Source: Flaveria trinervia (lineage: Eukaryota; Streptophyta; Magnoliopsida; Asterales; Asteraceae). Taken from it: a stretch of DNA of 64,000 nucleotides. The position numbers were made by a program, and so were the translations under genes. Below the pieces are notes generated by a model. It ran no database searches and was not told the origin of the DNA. It saw nothing but the letters and a program-made list of their open reading frames with translations. This document shows, in pieces, positions 1 to 10,806 of the stretch (within the stretch, counting starts at the first letter, position 1; each line of letters begins with the position of its first letter). The DNA is taken from NCBI GenBank assembly GCA_025506515.1, contig CM046451.1:71129932-71193931 (forward strand), read 5' to 3'.

Positions 1-1196
1 ACAGTCAGGATAAACTACCTGTAGACAAGGAACTATGACATAGATAATGTCATCTCTCTCCCTTTGGAGGAACTAAATGAACTGGTTGATCTGGAAATGT
101 CAAGGGAGAAGATGCAGAGTTACTGGTACAAATCAAAGAAGACAGAAGAAAGAAAAGATTATACAAGCATGTGCCTAATCTCTCCCCAGTTCAAGAAAGC
201 CCTGCATATGAGGATGTGGTTCAACAAGAACCTAAGGTAGATAAAGAAAAAGAAAGGATCAAGATGATCAACTACCTGAGTGCCACAAGCCTCTATCTGG
301 CAGACGCACTTCTTCCCTTATCCTTTTACTATATTGAGTTTGAGTATCGTAAGCATCTTGAAATTGAGATAGTCAAGAAAGAAAGACAACCAAAATAAAG
401 CTAAGGGAAGAAGCTGCTAAGTCAAGAGCTATCATCCAGAAAAAGCATGAAGAAATCTGCTGAAAGGCAGAGAATGATGAGCTTCTTGAAGTTGTATGGA
501 TTCTCCGGATGGAGACTTGGCCCCATGTCTCTATCCACTATGGATGAGCATATAAGGGTGATCAAGCAGAAGATAAATAGTGAAGAGATGGTTAACTTAC
601 ATTCCCCTCCAAGTCAAGCTCCACCTAAAGTGGAGGTTAAGGTTGAAAAACCAAAGACATCACAACCTGGACCTCCTGCTGAATCTCAGCAAGCTTCATC
701 TTCTGATCCACAACAGGGTCAGACTCACTCTCAATATGAACCTGTGAGAGTAGAAGACCCAACTGAGAAAGTTAATGAAGATCAATCAGGTGCTGCAGGC
801 CAGTCTTCTCAGTTAAAAGTTGTAAACAGAAAGAAAAGGATGGCTTCTAAACCAAAGCCAAAGAAGAAGAAGAAGACTACATCCTTTTCTGAACCTTAGG
901 ATGAGTCAGAACATCTTGAGGATGTGCAGCCAGCGGATGCTCCATCATCTCCCATTCCAATAGCTCCTCTAGCATCACAAAGACCCATCCTATCTTGGAC
1001 ATACACTATAAATCCAGAAAGGTGGCATGTTATTAGAGATCATGGCATTGAGAATGTCTACACTTCACAAGACATGTTTCAGTTGCCTCTGCATGATCTC
1101 TTTGACATGAGAAGATACTTTGATAATCTGAAGGATCCTGATCATCTCATGAAAAAAGCATTGGTTATTATCCTAATGAGGACTGTTGATATCTGA
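1..1196 (+). pseudogene. 3' part of extra ORF (aORF) of copia element A, E/F family
   Basis: This is the C-terminal part of the long ORF that lies after pol in this copia family; its start is left of the window. Reading continues through three pieces in different frames (about 171-398, 447-899, 924-1196), so it is broken by frameshifts. The order matches the - strand ORFs at 39419-40440 and 53743-54886: a segment with VQESPAYEDVVQQEP, an acidic/Ser/Gln middle, a Lys-rich basic patch (KPKPKKKKK) and a C-terminal module starting SWTYTINPERWHVIRD and ending VDI-stop. No catalytic motif, signal peptide or membrane segment is visible. The function is unknown. The PPT and 3' LTR follow 30 bp after the stop. 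Confidence 0.75.
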
Positions 1197-1225
1197 AGTC
1201 TTCAAGAGTTTTGGTAACATCAGCC

Positions 1226-1236
1226 TAGGGGGAGTT
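1226..1236 (+). other. Polypurine tract of element A
   Basis: AGGGGGAGTT stands directly before the LTR start (TGTAGAG). The same core precedes the 3' LTRs of all copia elements in the window, where it primes plus-strand DNA synthesis. Confidence 0.8.
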
Positions 1237-1664
1237 TGTAGAGAATATGTATAGAGGCTAAAGCAACCAAAGTCTTTCTGCATGCATACTACACAAGTAC
1301 TGAAAAAGAATGCTTCGGAAGTTTCACACATACAACAGAAATATTCTAAGTGTGAAATCTTCCGAAGCCAAGACCAATATTTTCCAAAGACAAAGATGAA
1401 GTCTTCCGAAGCTTCAAAGACAAAGTATTCCAAAGCTCCACAGTTGAAGTCAGATTTCTTCCGAAGACTTTTAACAACATGCTTTATCTGATGTACTTTT
1501 CCATAAAGCTAGACCTCTTCTACTGCAACTCTGTAAAGTCACCAACTTAAATGAGTTGGTGAAAAGGTCCATGCTTTTGGTAACTATACATTGAGGTCTT
1601 GAGTCTGTACACTTTCTACTTCATGTAGTTTATCCTTTTTGTAATAGATAAGGATGTGAGCTTT
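1237..1664 (+). mobile_element. 3' LTR of copia element A, truncated
   Basis: It starts TGTAGAGAATATG right after the PPT and matches the reverse complement of the LTRs at 38573-39377 and 52929-53702. It includes the CTTCCGAAG motif cluster (about 1310-1465) and the tract ending in AATAGATAAGGATGTGAGC. Similarity stops near 1664, so roughly the last third is missing. Small ORFs on either strand here are chance. Confidence 0.8.
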
Positions 1665-1818
1665 TGGCTAGCGAAACTGCTGCCGATATTACCAGCGAAA
1701 CTAGTTCACTTTTGCCAAACTAGCCATATTCAGCGAATTTGTCGTTCCTTCTATGAAATTAGTCAAATTTAGCGAAATTGTCATTCCTTCTATGAAACTA
1801 GCATTACAAAGATGACTG
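1665..1818. repeat. Short tandem repeats between two LTR fragments
   Basis: Two adjacent copies of an approximately 38-bp unit (about 1733-1770 and 1771-1808) share AGCGAA, TTCCTTCTATGAAA and TAG; partial AGCGAAACT copies precede them. It belongs to neither the A LTR nor the following fragment as far as I can align, and holds no ORF. Confidence 0.5.
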
Positions 1819-2222
1819 CAGGACCGTTAGAAGGGTGTGAATCCAAGGATCGCAATCAGGAATTATCAGTGTTAAAGGAAATCAAGCTAATGTTTGCGGA
1901 ATCAACATTAACCTTGTTTAATTGTTTATGAATAATGATTATGACGAACCCAATGATATGAATGCAATTAATAAGCAAACAAGATTTGATTCAAACGTAT
2001 TTCAATAAAACTGATTAATGATTACAAATGAATAAATAATGAATGACATAAACAATAAATGCTTTGAACGTGTTGATATTGATGTGACGACTACTGGGGT
2101 TTATGTTTGTGTGAATTGATATGATGTTTGGGTTTGTTTTTTGGTTGCTCGTGTGTTCATGTTCATGTTCGTCTATTGATGTGAAACCTAGGATCCATAT
2201 TTATAGGCACATGTGTTTCAGC
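1819..2222 (-). mobile_element. Probable - strand LTR fragment, cut by element B
   Basis: The left end reads TGCAGGACCGTTAGAAGGGTG, close to the inner end of the E/F LTRs (TGCAGGATCGTTGAAGGGTG at 52929), in the same - orientation. A TATAAATA box lies on the - strand at 2205-2198, consistent with a promoter followed by R and U5. The right side stops exactly where the element B LTR begins. The rest of this LTR was not found beyond B. No gene is seen; the stretch is AT-rich. Confidence 0.45.
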
Positions 2223-2289
2223 TGTTGGACCAAAAGAACCAATGAGCCGGATCAGAAAAACCTTTAAGTCCCACAGACGTCACAACAAC

Positions 2290-2640
2290 TGCTAAAGACA
2301 CAAGAGCTGAAGACAAAGTCTGAAGACACAAGTGCTTAAGACAAAGTCTGAAGACACAAGTGCTGAAGACAAAGTCTGAAGACACAAGTGCTGAAGACAA
2401 AGTCTGAAGACACAAGTGCTGAAGACAAAGTCTGAAGACACAAGTGCTGAAGACAAAGTCTGAAGACACAAGTGCTGAAGACAAAGTCTGAAGACACAAG
2501 TGCTGAAGACAAAGTCTGAAGACAAGTGCTAAAGAAAAAGTCTGAAGACACAAGTGCTGAAGACAAAGTCTGAAGACAAGTACTGAAGACAGTCTGAAGA
2601 CAAGTGTTGAAGACAAGTACTGAAGACCAAGTATCAGACG
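2290..2640 (+). repeat. 28-bp tandem repeat array in 5' LTR
   Basis: About 11 head-to-tail copies of a 28-bp unit made of GAAGACACAAGTGCT plus GAAGACAAAGTCT; the last two copies are shortened. The 3' LTR array has about ten. The unit lacks stop codons in all three reverse frames, which produces long but meaningless antisense ORFs rich in Leu/Ser/Cys. Confidence 0.9.
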
Positions 2641-2914
2641 TTGTCACAACAGTTGAAGAGGTCTTCTTCAGTAGTTGTGACGGTTTTCTTTCAGTAGTTT
2701 TATATTTTCCCTTTTCGGTAGTTTTGTAATTAGTAGTTTAGTTTCAGTAGTTTAGTTTCAATAGTTTAGCATCAGTAGTTTTATATTTTGTGCTTAGCAC
2801 TCTCTGATATGTTCTCAGTAGTTGTGAACATTTCAGTAGTTTGTTAAGTGTTGGTTATTTTTGTAATAAATCTGCCAGATGTCACTATCCCGTGATATCA
2901 GCAGTGATTGCACT

Positions 2915-2924
2915 CTATATAAGG
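2915..2924 (+). promoter_or_regulatory. TATA box of 5' LTR promoter
   Basis: CTATATAAGG in the LTR, about 215 bp before the LTR end, is the likely pol II promoter for genomic RNA. The same box is at 20816-20823 in the 3' LTR. Confidence 0.7.
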
Positions 2925-3138
2925 AGTGTCAACCTAATTGTAATCGTGAATGATTGAGCAGAAACATTTGATATAATTGAAACATTCCTTTTCACAGAAA
3001 TATATTCTCTCGTTACAACCGTATTTGTTCTTAATGCATACGAATATCAAATTCTTGCTATAATTTGTCTAATTCTTGATCTTATTCCGCTGCGTTACAC
3101 TCTAATCCATCAAACTTGAGATCACTGATCCTGTCAAA

Positions 3139-3150
3139 TGGTATCAGAGC
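3139..3150 (+). other. Primer binding site, initiator Met tRNA
   Basis: TGGTATCAGAGC, two bases after the LTR end, is complementary to the 3' end of plant initiator tRNA-Met, the usual copia primer. The 217 bp between it and the gag start is leader with no visible gene. Confidence 0.9.
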
Positions 3151-3367
3151 AGGTTAATCATTGATCGATCTAATAATTGATCATTGAAACTGCTATCCAA
3201 GATCCAAGTTTGATTGAATTAGCACTTTTGCAAGAAACGATTATAGAGATTGATTTTTCTGTGTTTTTGGTCATTCATCCTGAGATTTATTCTTGGTTTT
3301 CATTGAGTCTGTTGTGGTCTGTGTAAAATCTTTTAAAAGCTTGAATTAAATTGTATTTGGACCTAAA

Positions 3368-6181
3368 ATGACTAGTCCTTCCAATGATCCTCACAATACT
3401 GGTTCCTCAACCAAGCCTCCAATGCTGGTTAGGAGTGAGTATAACATATGGCAACGACGAATGCTCCATCACCTGTCTGTTAACAGCTCAGGTTGTTGGA
3501 CATCAGTGGTACATGGTCCACACAAGCCTATGGTGAATAACCTGGAAACCAATCAAATGGTTCTGAAGAGGAGGGAGCAATACTCAGATGAGGATAAGAA
3601 ATTGTTTGAGATTGATGCAAAAGCCCATGGAATTCTGGCCATGGCACTGCCCAATGAAATCTATTCTGGGCTAATGCATTATGAAACTGCCCATGACCTC
3701 TGGAATGCCTTGAAAGAACAATTTGGAGGAACAGATGAGGTCTTGGCAAATAATAGAGAAATCCTTGACCAACAATATGAGACATTCTCTCATAGGAAGG
3801 GTGAGACACTGACTCAACAGTTTGAGCGGTTCTCTTGTTTGATCTCTGAATTAAAAATGGTCAAACATGAGTACACCAATAGCCAGATGAATAAAAGATT
3901 TCTCAGATCACTGCCTGAGAGATGGGACACATATACTATTGTCCTATGCTCCAATGCAAATTTGGACAAACTATCTCTCACCCAAGTCCATGGGAAATTG
4001 CTCACATTTGAGAGAGAGATAGAACAGAAACGAAAACTGTCATCATCTGGAAAGCTCACTAAAGACTTTGTACCAGGCAACACTGCCTTGGTTGGTCATG
4101 AGTCAGAATATGCTTCATCTGAATGCCCTATATGATGAGCATATTGATTTCTCTTCAAACACTTCTGATTCTGCATTTGTGAGTGTTGATAGTCAGTTTA
4201 CTGGGTGTAATAATGACAATCTATGCTTCATCATGGATGATCTCAAGGGGATTGCTGATGATGACTTAGAAGAGATGGATATTTTGAGCCAAATGGCCTT
4301 GATAAATATCAGATCTCAGAAGTTCTACAAAAGAACTGGAAGAAAGTTCCCAAGACTCTCTGGCAAAACCAAAGTTGGTTTTGACAAGAGTAAGTTGAGG
4401 TGTCACAAATGCCACAGGCTTGGACACTTTGCTAGAGAATGTAGATCATCTGGATCTAATTCTTCTGCACCCTTTGTGTCATGAGTCAGAGTATGCATGA
4501 TCAGAATGCCACTATGATGAGCATATTGATTTCACCTCAAACAATTCTAATCATGCCTTTGTGAGTGTTGATTGTCATTCTGGTAATAATAGTGACAATC
4601 TATGCTTTATCATGGATGATTTGAAGGGCATTGCTGATGATGATTTAGAAGAGATGGATATTTTGAGCCAAATGGCCTTGATCAATATTAGATCTCAGAA
4701 ATTCTACAAGAGAACTGGCAGGAAATTTCCTGGACTCTCTGACAAAACCAAAGTCGGTTTTGACAAGAGCAAGTTGAAGTGTCACAAATGCCACAGGCTT
4801 GGACACTTTGCAAGAGAGTGTAGATCAACTGGATCTAACACATCTGCACCCTTTTTGACTTTTCCAATTAACAATTCACAATCCAAAGGGCAACATTTTG
4901 CTGGTTCTAGTCATTCATCACACCCTCAATCTCCTGCATATTTTGTTCCTTAGGGTCAAATGCCATATCCTTATCCCTGCTATTATATGCCACAGTCAAT
5001 CAAGTTCAAGCTCCTATTGTACCACAATCTCATGCACTACCAGAACCTCAACCATCTCCATCTCAATCACAACCTCATCACAGCTTCTTCACACCTAGAG
5101 TTGTTGACTGGAGTAGCTTACCTGATAACTTGTCTGGTCACACTGAGCAATACTATGCTGGTGCTAGTCAACATGGTGGTGAACACCCTTTTGGAAATCT
5201 TGCTCTCATGGCCCTGGAGTCTACTGAGAGTTCCTGTTCAAATGCATCATCTTTACAGGTAACTCAGGTATCTTCAGAGGCTAAAGCCAAGTTATGTTCT
5301 GAATCATGCATAGCTGCCTTTGTCTCTATTAGAGAGGCAAATGTAGCATTAATAAATCAAAACTTGAGTTTGAGAAAACCATTTTCAAAAGAAAAGCTGA
5401 GTATGAGTCTGCTCTTAACAGTAAAAGTGATGAGATTTATAAGCTTAAATGCCAATTAAATGATAAAAAGGCCAAGCTAGAGGTTATTCTGGAAGACCAC
5501 AGGAGTCTCAAAGAAAAACTTGCAGTGACCCAAGTTGAGTGTGAACGCTGGGTCTCATCATGCAAGGGATTTGAAATGCTTCTTAGCAAGCAAACTGCTT
5601 CAAATGTGAAGTTTGGCATTGGTTACAACCATACTGCTCCACCAACAGACTTTACTCCTAACTCCATAGTTAAGTCTGAAAGTGAAAGCAATCTCCAAAC
5701 CACATTATCATGTGAGTCATTCTCCAATGATAATCTAAGATCAGAGAATGAAACCAGTGTTAAGATCTCAACAAATAAATTGACTGATGGTCTAACTACT
5801 GAGACTCATATGAATCTGAGTACTTCAGATGTTGTTCCTCAATGTACCCCAAGTACTGAAAGAGACCAACCATCTAAAAAGCATTTCAAATCAGTTGAAA
5901 TACAAGGACTAACAACTGCTGAGGAATCCATCAAACAGTCTATTAGGACGGATGGAAAACAGTTGAATTACCAGTCTTCAGCTGTTACAAATCCTTTAGT
6001 ACCTAGTACTGATAGGAGGAAAGTACTGAAGATCACACCTTCAGTAGTTTCCACTTCAGCAGTAAAGATATCCAAGATGAAGAATAAACCATGTGAAATT
6101 TGTGGTAAATTCAATCATCTATCTGATGAATGTTGGTACAAAAAGGGTTTAAAGCTCCAAAGGATGAGCTCATTAAACTAG
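3368..6181 (+). pseudogene. gag: Gag of element B, decayed
   Basis: Gag forms the virus-like particle and binds element RNA. The first 255 codons (3368-4135) give a copia-type Gag domain: YNIWQRRM, then AHDLWNALKEQFGG and LPERWDTYT. A frameshift near 4100-4130 moves reading to 4068-4484, then 4561-4953. A CCHC zinc knuckle (C-x2-C-x4-H-x4-C, CHKCHRLGHFAREC) appears twice because of an internal direct duplication. Another CCHC knuckle (CEICGKFNHLSDEC) is at 6092-6133. The middle (about 5130-5600) is Lys/Glu/Leu-rich and probably coiled coil. Several frameshifts and stops make it non-functional. Confidence 0.85.
4097..4858 (+). repeat. Direct duplication of Gag zinc-knuckle segment
   Basis: Units of about 383 bp (about 4097-4480 and 4481-4858) both run from CATGAGTCAGA through an aspartate-rich stretch (DDLKGIADDDLEEMD) to the CCHC knuckle and a Ser-rich tail. 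They are clearly similar but not identical, so the duplication is not recent. Confidence 0.85.
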
Positions 6182-6637
6182 AAATAAATAAAATGAAAAC
6201 TGAGTTTGAGACCAAGTTTGTACCACAATCATCTCAACCTGATAAACCCAAGCCTTACCCAAATCACTAAGAAGGCTACGGTTTATCAGAAGACAGTTGA
6301 TATTGTTCCTCATGATAAACATAAGACTAAGTCTGTGAAATCTAAGAAGGAGGAAATGGTGGGTCACATGAACTCATCAAAAACAAGCTCTGGAGTGTCA
6401 AATGAACTGAAAGCTCGAGCTTCAAATCAGACACAGCTTGTTATGATGGTTCAGCATTTGTTGGGGAGAGTTAACCAACTTGAAGCCACTGTGACCAAAC
6501 CACTGGAGAGGAATTCCAGGTCCAAATCTATTTCAGCACCATCTCCATCTTCATCAGCTGTTAATCATGAGAAACTAGCTATGGTTAAATATGTTGATAA
6601 AGTCAGTCCCAAAACCAAAAGGTTTGGGTCTCCAAAG

Positions 6638-6673
6638 CTAACTAGTTTCTTATGATTGTGCTGGGTTCTTTAG
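6638..6673 (+). promoter_or_regulatory. Gag stop and splice-acceptor-like site, element B
   Basis: The Gag frame here reads W-V-S-K-A-N then TAG (6643-6645). The stop overlaps a branch-point-like CTAACTAG and is followed by a T-rich tract ending TTCTTTAG at 6673, 17 nt before the protease Trp codon. Equivalent sites occur in elements D, E and F. Confidence 0.5.
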
Positions 6674-6674
6674 C

Positions 6675-8560
6675 ATGCCAAAGAAGCATCTGGTATGTGG
6701 AAGTGGAGGATCCATGCACATGACTGGGAGCAGCTCTCTTCTTCATGATTACTCTCAGGGAAAGAAGGGGTTTGTCTCATTTGGAAATGATGCTAAAGGT
6801 TACATCATTGGAAAGGGATTGTGTCTAATGGAGATATTAGATTTGATGATGTCAACCATGTGGAGAATCTCAAATACAATCTGTTGAGTGTCACTCAGAT
6901 GTGTGACAAAGGACATGTTGCTCTTTTCACAAGCCAGAATAGTAGGATTCTGTCTTCCAAGGTTCTGAGCCTGATTGACAAAGTACTGGATGATAATACT
7001 CTCCTGAAGGCCAACAGGATAGGAAGAGTATATGCCTTGGATCTGTCAAAGAAAATTGAGTTAAGAGGCCATCCATGCTTGTTCTCCAAGGCCTCTCTCC
7101 AAGAATCTAAACTATGGCATAGAAGGCTGGGTCATGTTAATCTCAAAAACATGAATCAGCTGATCCACAAGAGTTTAGTGAGAGGTCTTCTAATAGAGGA
7201 GTTCAATTGTGATGAAATCTGCACTGCATGCTTAAAAGGGAAACAACATAAAGTTTCATTCCCAACCATAGAAGAATCCAAGTCTAATGCCTGCTTACAA
7301 CTACTGCACATGGATCTTTTTGGTCCTGTGAAGGTAATGAGTATGGCAAAGAAGAAAGACTGTCTGGTAATTGTGGATGATTACTCTAGATATGTATGGA
7401 CCTTCTTCTTGCATTCAAAGGATGAGGCTGCTCAGTCCATTATGAACTTTGTGTTACATGTTGAGAAGCAGTATTCCCTACCAGTTAAGTGTGTTAGGAG
7501 TGACAATGGTACTGAATTCAGAAACCAAACTCTTGATGAGTTTTACTTGTCAAAGGGAATCAAGAGGCAGTATAGCATCCCAAGGACTCCAGAGCAAAAT
7601 GGAGTAGTGGAGAGAAAGAACAGGACCCTCATTGAAGCTGCAAGGTCCATGTTGGCTGATTCTGGTCTGCCACTGACCTTTTGGGCTGAAGCTGTCAATA
7701 CAGCCTGCTATTTATAGAATAGAGCCTTAGTAAATCAGAGGTTGATGAAAACTCCTTATGAAGTTTTACATCATTTGGCCCCTTTGATTTCATTCTTTAG
7801 AGCATTTGGGTGTCCCTGTTACATTCTCAACACAAAGGATCAACTTCAAAAGTTTGATTCTGAGGTGGATGCAGGGTATTTTGTTGGGTATTCATCAACT
7901 TGCAAGGCTTACAGAGTATTCAACTGTCGGACAAAGATAGTTAAGGATACAATTCCACAAAACCCTGTGGAGTTGTTTGATCTGGACATTCTGCAATATG
8001 TTCCTTATCAACCGCCTGCTGTTGCAGATCATATGAATCCATCATCTTCTGTAGCTAGTCATCCATCTGGTGTTACTGATGATGATGATGATATCAGTAA
8101 TCACCTTTTCAAGTTTAGTGATCAACTGCCTGATTCAGCTAGACCTGATGTTCCTGTAGCTCCAGTAGCACAATCCACAACAAATGCTGATGAGATTTCT
8201 ACAACTTCAACTTCCTTTGAATTACCATCTACTGATTGGTTTCAAGGAAATGCTTCACCATCAGCATCTGTTGCTGCTGAGCCTGCTACAAACACTTGCA
8301 CAGATCTTATTGTGTACCAAGATCTGAAGAATCACCCTATGTCTCAAATCATTGGTGATATCAATGCTGGCGTGTCAACGAGAAGTCAATTGTCAAATTT
8401 CTGCTTCTATGCTCTCTTCATTAGTCAGCAAGAGCCAAAGAACTATCACATTGCTTTAAGGGACAATGGATGGGTTGAAGCCATGCAGCTTGAGCTTCTT
8501 CAGTTCAAGAAAAACAAGTGTGGGAACTGGTTCCTCTACCTCCAGGTAAGTGTGCAATAG
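6675..8560 (+). pseudogene. pol: Pol of element B: protease and integrase part
   Basis: The protease active site is recognisable near 6689-6730 (Gly-Ser-Met-His-Met-Thr-Gly tail), but the reading frame breaks inside the catalytic Asp codon, where one base appears missing. Integrase follows at 6821-7717: a GAG-pre-integrase HHCC zinc part (LWHRRLGHVN ... CTACLKGKQH), then the D-D-E core with MDLFGP, VRSDNGTEF and NGVVERKN. An in-frame stop at 7716 follows ACYL. The integrase C-terminal part continues at 7742 (FGCPCYILNTKD, GYFVGYSS), then a Ser/Thr/Pro-rich linker to RT. Integrase would insert the element cDNA; this copy is dead. Confidence 0.88.
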
Positions 8561-9956
8561 GCACTAAATGGGTGTTTAGGAACAAAACTGATGAAAATGG
8601 GCTTATTGTTAAGAACAAGGCCAGACTGGTTGTACAGGGGTTTTCACAAGAGGAAGGTATTGATTATAATGAAACCTTTGCCCCTGTAGCCAGACTGGAA
8701 GCAATTCGATTGTTTTTAGCTTATGCTGCTTATCACAACCTTAAAGTTTTTCAAATGGATGTCAAAAGTGCATTTTTGTATGGGAAAATTAAAGAAGAGG
8801 TTTATGTATGTCAACCACCAGGTTTTGAGGACAATAAACATCCTAATTGGGTGTATAAGCTTGATAAGGCTCTCTATGGGTTGAAACAAGCTCCTAGATC
8901 CTGATATGAGACATTATCAAACTTTCTTCTGAAAAATAATTTCACTAGAGGCTCCATAGATAAGACTTTATTCATTAAGAAAGCTGGGCAACATAATCTA
9001 CTTGTTCAAATTTATGTAGATGATATTATTTTTGCATCCTCTGATCCACAATTGTGTGATGCCTTTACAAAGTTGATGCAACAGAAGTTTGAAATGAGTG
9101 CCATGGGAGAATTACAGTTCTTTCTGGGTTTGCAAATCAAACAAAAGGCTGATGGAATTTTCATTCATCAGTCCAAATACACAAAAAATCTTTTGGAAAA
9201 GTTTGATTTACAAAACTGTAAGCCCTGTTCTACTCCCATGTGCAACACCACACAACTGGATACAGATCAGAAAGGTAAAGTGGTTGATGAAACACTTTAC
9301 AGATGTATGATTGGGTCCTTGATGTACTTAACAACTTCTAGACCAGATATTATATTGCTACATGTGTTTGTGCTAGATTTCAGGCTGCACCTAAGGAGTC
9401 TCATTTGATTGCAGTCAAGAGGATCTTTAGATATCTGCAAGGCACTCCATCTCTAGGTTTATGGTATTCTACTAGATATTCTGGTAAATTAGTTGCTTTT
9501 TCTGACAGTGACTATGCAGGGTGTAAGTTGACAAGAAAGTCCACTTCTGGAGGATGCCAATTCTTAGGCAACTGCTTGATTTCTTGGCAGAGTAAGAAGC
9601 AGACCTCAGTTGCTACATCAACTGCTGAAGCAGAGTACATTGCTACTGCAAGCTGTACATCTCAGGTACTCTGGCTTCAAAACCAATTATTGGATTATGG
9701 CATAACAGAGACTAAGACCCCATTGTTAATGGACAGCTCTTCAGCTCTTTGTATTGTCAAGAATCCTGTCCAGCACTCTAGGACTAAACATATTGAAATC
9801 AGACACCATTTTATTAGAGATTGTTTTGAAAAAGGTCTGATTGATCCAAAATTTGTTCCTAGTGCTGATGAGCTTGCAGACATTTTCACTAAGCCCTTGG
9901 ATAGCACAACTTTCCAAAACCTAGTGCTAAGGCTTGATATGCTGCAGCTAGAATAA
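8518..9956 (+). pseudogene. pol: Pol of element B: reverse transcriptase and RNase H
   Basis: RT begins with GTKWVFRNK, KARLVVQGF and FAPVARLEAIR, the usual copia fingers. A stop after LKQAPRS (about 8902) breaks it. The catalytic box YVDD is intact at 9013-9024, followed by FEMSAMGELQFFLGLQI. A frameshift after SRPDI (about 9350) moves reading to RNase H at 9405-9956: FSDSDYAGC, STAEAEY, HSRTKHIEIRHHF and ADIFTKPL, ending at a TAA. Together these would convert RNA into cDNA in the particle. The stop and frameshift make it inactive. Confidence 0.9.
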
Positions 9957-10741
9957 GTGACAACTACTGATGATCTCAGCTCACAAGTACTGATGATCAT
10001 TAGTTTATTATTGTCATATATAAGTACTGAAGTTATCCTCCCTTCAGAAGTTTTTAAAACTACTGGAGCTTAAGTAACTTCTCAGTACTCAAGTACTTTA
10101 TTTGTTAAAACAGCTGATGTAGTTACAACAGCTGATGTAGTAACAACAGCTGATGTAGCTACAACTACTGATGTCAGAAATACAGATAAGTACTGATGAC
10201 AAATGAAACGTCTGAAACTCAGATCTAAGTCTGATGAGTAAGTGTGGAGGTCAGACTGAAACAGCTGAAAAGCTATGAATTGACGAAAACGGCTGATGAG
10301 AATTTCTCTTCAGTCGTTTATACAACTACTGTTTCATTAAAAAACCTGAAGCCAAAACTATGTCTTCAGTAGTTTACAACTACTGAAGACTAACACCAAG
10401 TCTTCAGCTGTTTACAACAACTGATGACAAAACCACTGTCTTCAATAGTTCACAACTACTGATGACAAACACCAAGTCCTCAGTTTACATCATTTGAAGT
10501 CAAAACCAAGACCTTCAGTAGTTTCACAACTACTGATGGTTAACACCAAGACTTCAGCTGTTTCAACGTCTGATGGTCAAAACCAAGTCTTCAGTTGTTT
10601 TATAACAACTGATGACAACACCACCACTGTCAGGCGTTTTAAACCTCGGAAGGTTAATACCACGTCATCAGTAGTTTCAAACAGCTGATGACCACACCAA
10701 AACCTTCAGTCGTTTCAAACAGCCTTTTCCTATCCCAACCC
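9957..10741 (+). repeat. Palindrome-rich spacer between pol and aORF, copy 1
   Basis: No gene is seen in these 785 bp. They are built of degenerate units pairing CTTCAGTAGTT (or CAGCTGTT) with AACTACTGATGA (or AACAGCTGATG), so most units can fold into hairpins. The best is a perfect 13-bp arm pair at 10362-10374 and 10378-10390 with a 3-nt loop. The same CAGTAGTT core is repeated about nine times in the B LTR. Confidence 0.85.
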
Positions 10742-10749
10742 TATAAATA
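10742..10749 (+). promoter_or_regulatory. TATA box before aORF copy 1
   Basis: TATAAATA in context CCCTATAAATACCTG, 65 bp before the aORF ATG at 10807 and just after the palindromic block. It is kept in copy 2 at 15365-15372, which supports a real internal promoter. Confidence 0.6.
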
Positions 10750-10806
10750 CCTGTCTTCTTCTCAAACGTTCCATTAGCCGTTCTTCTGACATTCATACTT
10801 TCAAAA

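Larger units (their letters stand above)
2223..3136 (+). repeat. 5' LTR of element B
   Basis: It begins TGTTGGACC and ends CTGTCA, directly followed by the primer site. It holds a 28-bp tandem array, about nine CAGTAGTT-type motifs (2660-2845) and a TATA box. Confidence 0.9.

Noticed and set aside
1310..1465. CTTCCGAAG motifs as heat shock elements
   Set aside because: Heat shock elements need TTC and GAA separated by two bases; here the gap is one base. I keep them only as family motifs.
2218..2647. Long antisense ORFs in all three reverse frames, rich in Leu/Ser/Cys
   Set aside because: They come from the 28-bp repeat, which has no stop in any reverse frame and, not being a multiple of 3, cycles through frames. 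The same occurs at 20099-20550. Not genes.
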